From an uncultured Collinsella sp. (GTDB taxonomy: Bacteria; Actinomycetota; Coriobacteriia; Coriobacteriales; Coriobacteriaceae), in contig UQTW01000004.1 of the NCBI GenBank assembly GCA_900544115.1, positions 1-64,000 on the forward strand: a stretch of DNA of 64,000 nucleotides. Reading direction: 5' to 3'. Positions within the stretch are counted from its first letter, which is position 1; each line of letters begins with the position of its first letter. Below, in pieces: positions 60,316 to 64,000 of the stretch. Both the position numbers and the translations under genes were made by a program. Below the pieces are notes generated by a model. That model saw nothing but the letters and a program-made list of their open reading frames with translations. It was not told the origin of the DNA and did no database searches.

Positions 60316-61434
60316 ATGAATCCAAATCCCTTTAAGCCAACGGCAGGCAAGCGGCCTCCGATACTCATCGGTCGCGAGTCGGTCATCGAAGATTTCGAGG
60401 AAGGGCTCGATAACGGCGCCGGAGCGCCGGGTAGGCTCATGCTCATTACGGGAAACCGCGGCTGCGGCAAGACGGTTCTCCTGCGGGAGCTGCAACGTCT
60501 AGCCAATGAGCGTGGATGGGCGGTTGTCTCCGATTCCGCTTCGCTTGGCCTATGCGACCGCTTGGCCGATGCGCTTCGCTCGAATAGGCCGGTTGTGACG
60601 TCAATGGAGTTCGGTCCGTCGTTTGGCCGGATGTCGGTCGAGGCGGCGCGAGCAAAGGGCGAGACGTTGCGAGGGCTGGTCAACGAGCGCCTCAAGAAAC
60701 TCGGGCCGGGAAAGGGCTTGCTGTTTGCGATTGATGAGGCCCAATCTGCGTCTATCGAGGAACTGGCGGCGCTGGCCGTTCTCTATCAGCAAGTGCTCGG
60801 AGATCAAGATGCTACAGGCTTGTCCGATAGCGACCAGCGCGGTCTTGCGCTGGTGTTCGCCGGCTTACCCAGTATGGTTGATGACTTGCTCGAAGAGCCG
60901 AGCGTGACGTTTTTGCGGCGTGCTCAGCAGCGTACGCTGGGGGCGATTTCTTTGCCCAAAGTGCGCGATTCGTATATCCAGACGGTCAAAGACGCTGGTC
61001 TTTACGTTGATGCGGAGACGGCGGACCTTGCGGCGCGCAAGAGCATGGGGCATCCCTATATGGTTCAGCTGGTGGGCTATTACATGTGGCGGTCTGCTGT
61101 CCGGCGTGGCTCGCAGGTCATTGAAGAGCGCGATGTTGAGGCTGGGCACGCGGATGCCGTCTCCGAGTTCTACGAAGCGGTTGACGCGCCCCTGTATTAC
61201 GGGCTGCGCAGTCCACAGCGCCTATTTATCGAGGCCATGGCAGTTGACGGGGGCAAGCCGACGCGCATGGCGGACATCATTGAGCGCTGCGACCGCACCC
61301 AAAGCTGGGCGAGTAAATATCGCGCAAGCCTGATTCGCGAGCGCGTCATCGAGGCTGCCGGATACGGCCTCGTCCGGTTTACCGTGCCCATGCTGGGCGA
61401 GTACATCCGCGAACGCGTTTTATGGCACGAGTAA
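60316..61434 (+). CDS. AAA+ ATPase with C-terminal winged helix, second copy
   Basis: The 372-residue product is a relative of the protein at 11224: both begin NPF-P-TxG, share Walker A (GNRGCGKT 46-53 here), a Walker B-like LLFAIDEAQSASIEELAALA, SVTFLRRAQQRTL, GHPYMVQLVGY and a C-terminal winged helix (MADIIERCDRTQSWASKYRASLIRERVI). GAGGAGGCC precedes the ATG. Its partner or target is unknown; short direct repeats upstream suggest self-control. Confidence 0.87.
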   Translation: MNPNPFKPTAGKRPPILIGRESVIEDFEEGLDNGAGAPGRLMLITGNRGCGKTVLLRELQRLANERGWAVVSDSASLGLCDRLADALRSNRPVVTSMEFGPSFGRMSVEAARAKGETLRGLVNERLKKLGPGKGLLFAIDEAQSASIEELAALAVLYQQVLGDQDATGLSDSDQRGLALVFAGLPSMVDDLLEEPSVTFLRRAQQRTLGAISLPKVRDSYIQTVKDAGLYVDAETADLAARKSMGHPYMVQLVGYYMWRSAVRRGSQVIEERDVEAGHADAVSEFYEAVDAPLYYGLRSPQRLFIEAMAVDGGKPTRMADIIERCDRTQSWASKYRASLIRERVIEAAGYGLVRFTVPMLGEYIRERVLWHE

Positions 61435-61464
61435 TGTGAAGAGGGACGGTCCCTTTGTCACATC
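61433..61464. repeat. GGGAC-core palindrome after the second ATPase gene
   Basis: AATGTGAAGAGGGAC-G-GTCCCTTTGTCACAT, imperfect in one arm, overlapping the ATPase stop codon. Confidence 0.82.
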
Positions 61465-61484
61465 GATAGATGTGAGGTCAAAAC

Positions 61485-62039
61485 ATGGTGATTCAAACTG
61501 AGCGATTGACGCTTCGTCCGTGGCGCGAGACGGATGCGGCGATCCTGTTTACATATGCGAGCGACCCGGACGTGGGACCGGCTGCGGGCTGGCCGCCCCA
61601 TCGAAGCATTGAGGAGAGCAGGGAGATCATTCGGACAGTTTTTGCGGCACCCCATACCTTTGCCGTTTGCCTGGCTGCGACGGATGAGCCCGTGGGTAGC
61701 ATCGGTCTCATGCCGTCTCGCTGCGAGTCAAACCGTCGAGATGACGGTCTCGAACTCGAAGTGGGCTATTGGATCGCCAAGCCATTCTGGGGCCGAGGCT
61801 TTGCTCCCGAAGCGGTACGAGCCATGCAGCGCTATGCGTTCGAAACGCTTGGCTGCAAGGCGCTTTGGTGCGGATACTACGAGGGCAATAACAAGTCATT
61901 ACGCGTTCAGCAAAAGTGCGGGTTCGCGCCGCATCACGTTGAGCGCGACGTGCCCTGCGAGCTTATGGGCGATGTACGTACCGAGTACTTTACGTATTTG
62001 ACCCGCGAAGACTGGCGCGGGCGGGCAGAAGGGGAGTGA
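61485..62039 (+). CDS. RimJ/RimL-type GNAT acetyltransferase
   Basis: The 184-residue protein shows the RimJ/RimL form: IQTERLTLRPWRETDAAILF, VGSIGLMP, LEVGYWIAKPFWGRGFAPEAVRAMQRYAFETLG and the NKSLRVQQKCGF block. Such enzymes acetylate N-termini of ribosomal proteins, peptides or small amines; the target is open. Its stop overlaps the start of the UvrA-like gene (TGATG), so translation may be coupled. Confidence 0.9.
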   Translation: MVIQTERLTLRPWRETDAAILFTYASDPDVGPAAGWPPHRSIEESREIIRTVFAAPHTFAVCLAATDEPVGSIGLMPSRCESNRRDDGLELEVGYWIAKPFWGRGFAPEAVRAMQRYAFETLGCKALWCGYYEGNNKSLRVQQKCGFAPHHVERDVPCELMGDVRTEYFTYLTREDWRGRAEGE

Positions 62040-64000
62040 TGACGGTGTCGCAACAACCAAGTGCTATCGAGGTGCGTGGCGCGCGCGTCCATAACCTCAA
62101 GGACATCGATATCGATATTCCGCTGGGAAAACTCGTAGGTATTGCCGGCGTGTCGGGTTCGGGCAAGAGTTCGCTGGCGTTGGGAGTTCTTTATGCCGAG
62201 GGCTCGCGCCGCTATCTGGAGGCGCTCAGCACCTATACCCGCCGTCGTCTGACGCAGGCCGAGCACGCCCAGGTGGACGAGGTGCTGCACGTGCCGGCGG
62301 CGCTCGCATTGCATCAGCGTCCGAGCGTGCCGGGCGTGCGTTCCACCTTTGGCACCATGACCGAGCTCAACAATAGCCTGCGCTTGCTTTTTAGTCGCTG
62401 TGCCCATCACGTGTGCCCGCATTGCGGGGCGCGCGTGGAGCCGAGCCTTAACGTGGCTGCGGGCCTGTCGCTCACGTGTCCGACATGCGGCCGCGAGTTC
62501 TACGCGCCGAGTGCCGAGGATTTGGCTTTCAATAGCGGCGGCGCGTGTCCTACCTGCGGCGGCACCGGTGTCATGCGCGAAGTGGACGAGGCGAGTCTGG
62601 TGCCCGACGAGTCAAAGACTATCAACGAGGGCGCGGTGCTTCCTTGGGGCACGCTCATGTGGGATTTGATGAAGCAGGTGGCAGGCGAGATGGGCGTGCG
62701 CACCGATGTGCCGTTTAGCCAGCTCACGCCTCAAGAGCGCGATATCGTGTTCCACGGCCCGGCGGTTAAGAAGCACATTCTCTACGTTCCCAAAAACGGC
62801 GAGGGCGCCACGCCGCTCGACTTTACCTATTACAACGCCGTCTATACCGTTGAGAATGCGCTCGCCAAGGTTAAGGACGATAAGGGGCTTAAGCGTGTGG
62901 CTCGCTTTTTGCGCGAGGGACCATGCCGTGACTGCGCCGGCACGCGTCTCTCCGAGGCTGCGCGCCAGCCCCAGGTGCGCGGTATCAATCTGGCTCAGGC
63001 CGCGGCCATGACGCTTGGTGATGCGATCGAGTGGGTGCGCGGGGTGCCCGCATCCTTGCCGGCCGAGATGCGGCCCATGGCGACGGATATCTGCGATTCG
63101 TTTTTGAGCACGGCTCGTCGTCTGGTCGACCTGGGTCTCGATTACCTTTCGCTCGATCGCGCCGGTGCCACGCTCTCCACGGGTGAGCGCCAGCGCGTGC
63201 AACTCGCCCGCGTGGTGCGCAACCGATCGACAGGCGTGCTCTATGTGCTGGACGAGCCCTCAATTGGCTTGCATCCTGCCAATGTCGACGGCTTGGTGGG
63301 CGTAATGCGCGACCTGGTGGATGACGGCAATACCGTGGTTGTTGTCGACCACGATACACGTGTGCTGGTGGAGGCTGATTATCTGGTCGAGATGGGCCCC
63401 GTTGCCGGAGCAGGCGGCGGCAGTGTAATCGCCGCGGGCACGGTGGACGAGGTCGAGCAATCGCAGGACAGCCGTATCGCGCCGTTTTTGCGCGCCGAGC
63501 CCAAGCGCTTGCGTCCGCAGGTGACTGACGACGAAATGTTCGACCAGGGCCATATCCGCATGGCGACCGATACCATCCATACCGTCAAGCCGCTCGAAGT
63601 CGATATTCCGCGCGGTCGCTTGGTCGCGGTTACGGGTGTTTCGGGTTCGGGCAAGACGACGTTGGTGCTCGAGACGCTCATCCCGGCGCTTAAGGCGCAG
63701 GCAGCTGACGAGCGCTTGCCGGGGCACGTGTGTTGGGTCGATGCCGAGGGCATTGGCCGCGCAAACCTGATTGACGCCACGCCCATCGGTGCCAACGTGC
63801 GCTCGACGGTAGCGACTTATGCCGACATCCATGATGAGCTGCGCCGCGCCTTCGCCCGCACGCCCGAGGCAAAGGCAGCCGGCTACAAGGCGGGTGCCTT
63901 TAGCTACAATACCGGCGCCTTGCGCTGCCCTACGTGTGATGGCACGGGCTCGATATCGCTCGACGTGCAGTTTTTGCCCGATGTCGAAATCGTCTGCCCG
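62039..64000 (+). CDS. UvrA-like excinuclease ABC subunit A paralogue (3' end outside window)
   Basis: The frame stays open to the window end (654 codons). It has an ABC ATPase start with GVSGSGKSSLALGVLYAEGSRRYLEALSTYTRR, zinc-finger Cys pairs (CPHC, CPTC, CPTCGGTG), the UvrA signature region (LSTGERQRVQLARVV with LYVLDEPSIGLHP), and a second Walker A, GVSGSGKTTLVLE. It is more compact than housekeeping UvrA, like the short paralogues linked to drug or antibiotic self-protection. The start is ATG 62039. Confidence 0.88.
   Translation, partial: MTVSQQPSAIEVRGARVHNLKDIDIDIPLGKLVGIAGVSGSGKSSLALGVLYAEGSRRYLEALSTYTRRRLTQAEHAQVDEVLHVPAALALHQRPSVPGVRSTFGTMTELNNSLRLLFSRCAHHVCPHCGARVEPSLNVAAGLSLTCPTCGREFYAPSAEDLAFNSGGACPTCGGTGVMREVDEASLVPDESKTINEGAVLPWGTLMWDLMKQVAGEMGVRTDVPFSQLTPQERDIVFHGPAVKKHILYVPKNGEGATPLDFTYYNAVYTVENALAKVKDDKGLKRVARFLREGPCRDCAGTRLSEAARQPQVRGINLAQAAAMTLGDAIEWVRGVPASLPAEMRPMATDICDSFLSTARRLVDLGLDYLSLDRAGATLSTGERQRVQLARVVRNRSTGVLYVLDEPSIGLHPANVDGLVGVMRDLVDDGNTVVVVDHDTRVLVEADYLVEMGPVAGAGGGSVIAAGTVDEVEQSQDSRIAPFLRAEPKRLRPQVTDDEMFDQGHIRMATDTIHTVKPLEVDIPRGRLVAVTGVSGSGKTTLVLETLIPALKAQAADERLPGHVCWVDAEGIGRANLIDATPIGANVRSTVATYADIHDELRRAFARTPEAKAAGYKAGAFSYNTGALRCPTCDGTGSISLDVQFLPDVEIVCP

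Noticed and set aside
58792..60495. Long open frame opposite the TetM-like gene
   Set aside because: Low-complexity Arg/His/Leu composition, a shadow of the GTPase gene.

Overview
The window looks like chromosomal DNA of a gut actinobacterium of the class Coriobacteriia, most likely Collinsella or a close relative. This is inferred from the high G+C content, strong GGAGG-type ribosome binding sites, tightly packed genes, and gene types common in gut anaerobes: a CoA-disulfide reductase with a rhodanese tail, a CD1871A-type CXXC microprotein beside a polyferredoxin and a TlpA-like lipoprotein, class M-like sirtuins, and a TetM-like GTPase. No rRNA, tRNA or CRISPR array was recognised. The species call is inference.

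Positions 1-10400 are accessory in character. Small regulator/target pairs come first: membrane protein + TetR, HxlR against an NAD(P)-binding protein, and MerR against a carboxymuconolactone decarboxylase-cupin fusion with a clear MerR-type promoter. A TetR/sirtuin locus present in two copies follows. The intact copy (7179-10386) is a divergent tetR plus three overlapping sirtuin-like genes; the last of these carries an in-frame TGA exactly where its relative has a zinc-binding Cys. The second copy (4371-7095) is a wreck: its tetR has a 265-bp internal deletion and its sirtuin operon is reduced to two ends, between which sits a lower-G+C pair of radical SAM genes (mobile pair A/B type).

Positions 10400-31600 hold a flavodoxin-fold reductase, an AAA+ ATPase preceded by 19-bp tandem repeats, a second-type (ParC/ParE-like) topoisomerase operon, an XRE regulator with a membrane protein, a LuxR regulator, a GMP synthase that lacks its glutaminase domain, a two-component system, and a redox operon (CXXC microprotein, polyferredoxin, thioredoxin-like lipoprotein) followed by a CoA-disulfide reductase. 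A very large MacB-like ABC exporter and an unrecognised membrane protein close the stretch.

Positions 31600-46500 contain Dus, a lower-G+C islet with a toxin-antitoxin pair and an unrecognised 428-residue protein, a glutaredoxin, an XRE/zinc-ribbon/TipAS-like regulator, TrmO, a MalY-type lyase, a flavin-binding nitroreductase-like protein, a hybrid histidine kinase with two periplasmic solute-binding domains, an ion channel, a LOG-type protein, a ClC transporter, and a GntR-controlled ABC transporter.

Positions 46500-64000 begin with a regular array of four 61-nt palindromes, then mostly housekeeping genes: prfC, a VUT transporter, an SDR, ung, a DMT exporter with a divergent LysR, a MATE pump, RlmA, RsmJ, GNATs, a TetM-like GTPase, a second AAA+ ATPase of the same family as the first (again behind short direct repeats), and a UvrA paralogue running off the end. 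Perfect or near-perfect palindromes with a GGGAC/GTCCC core are scattered through the intergenic spaces.
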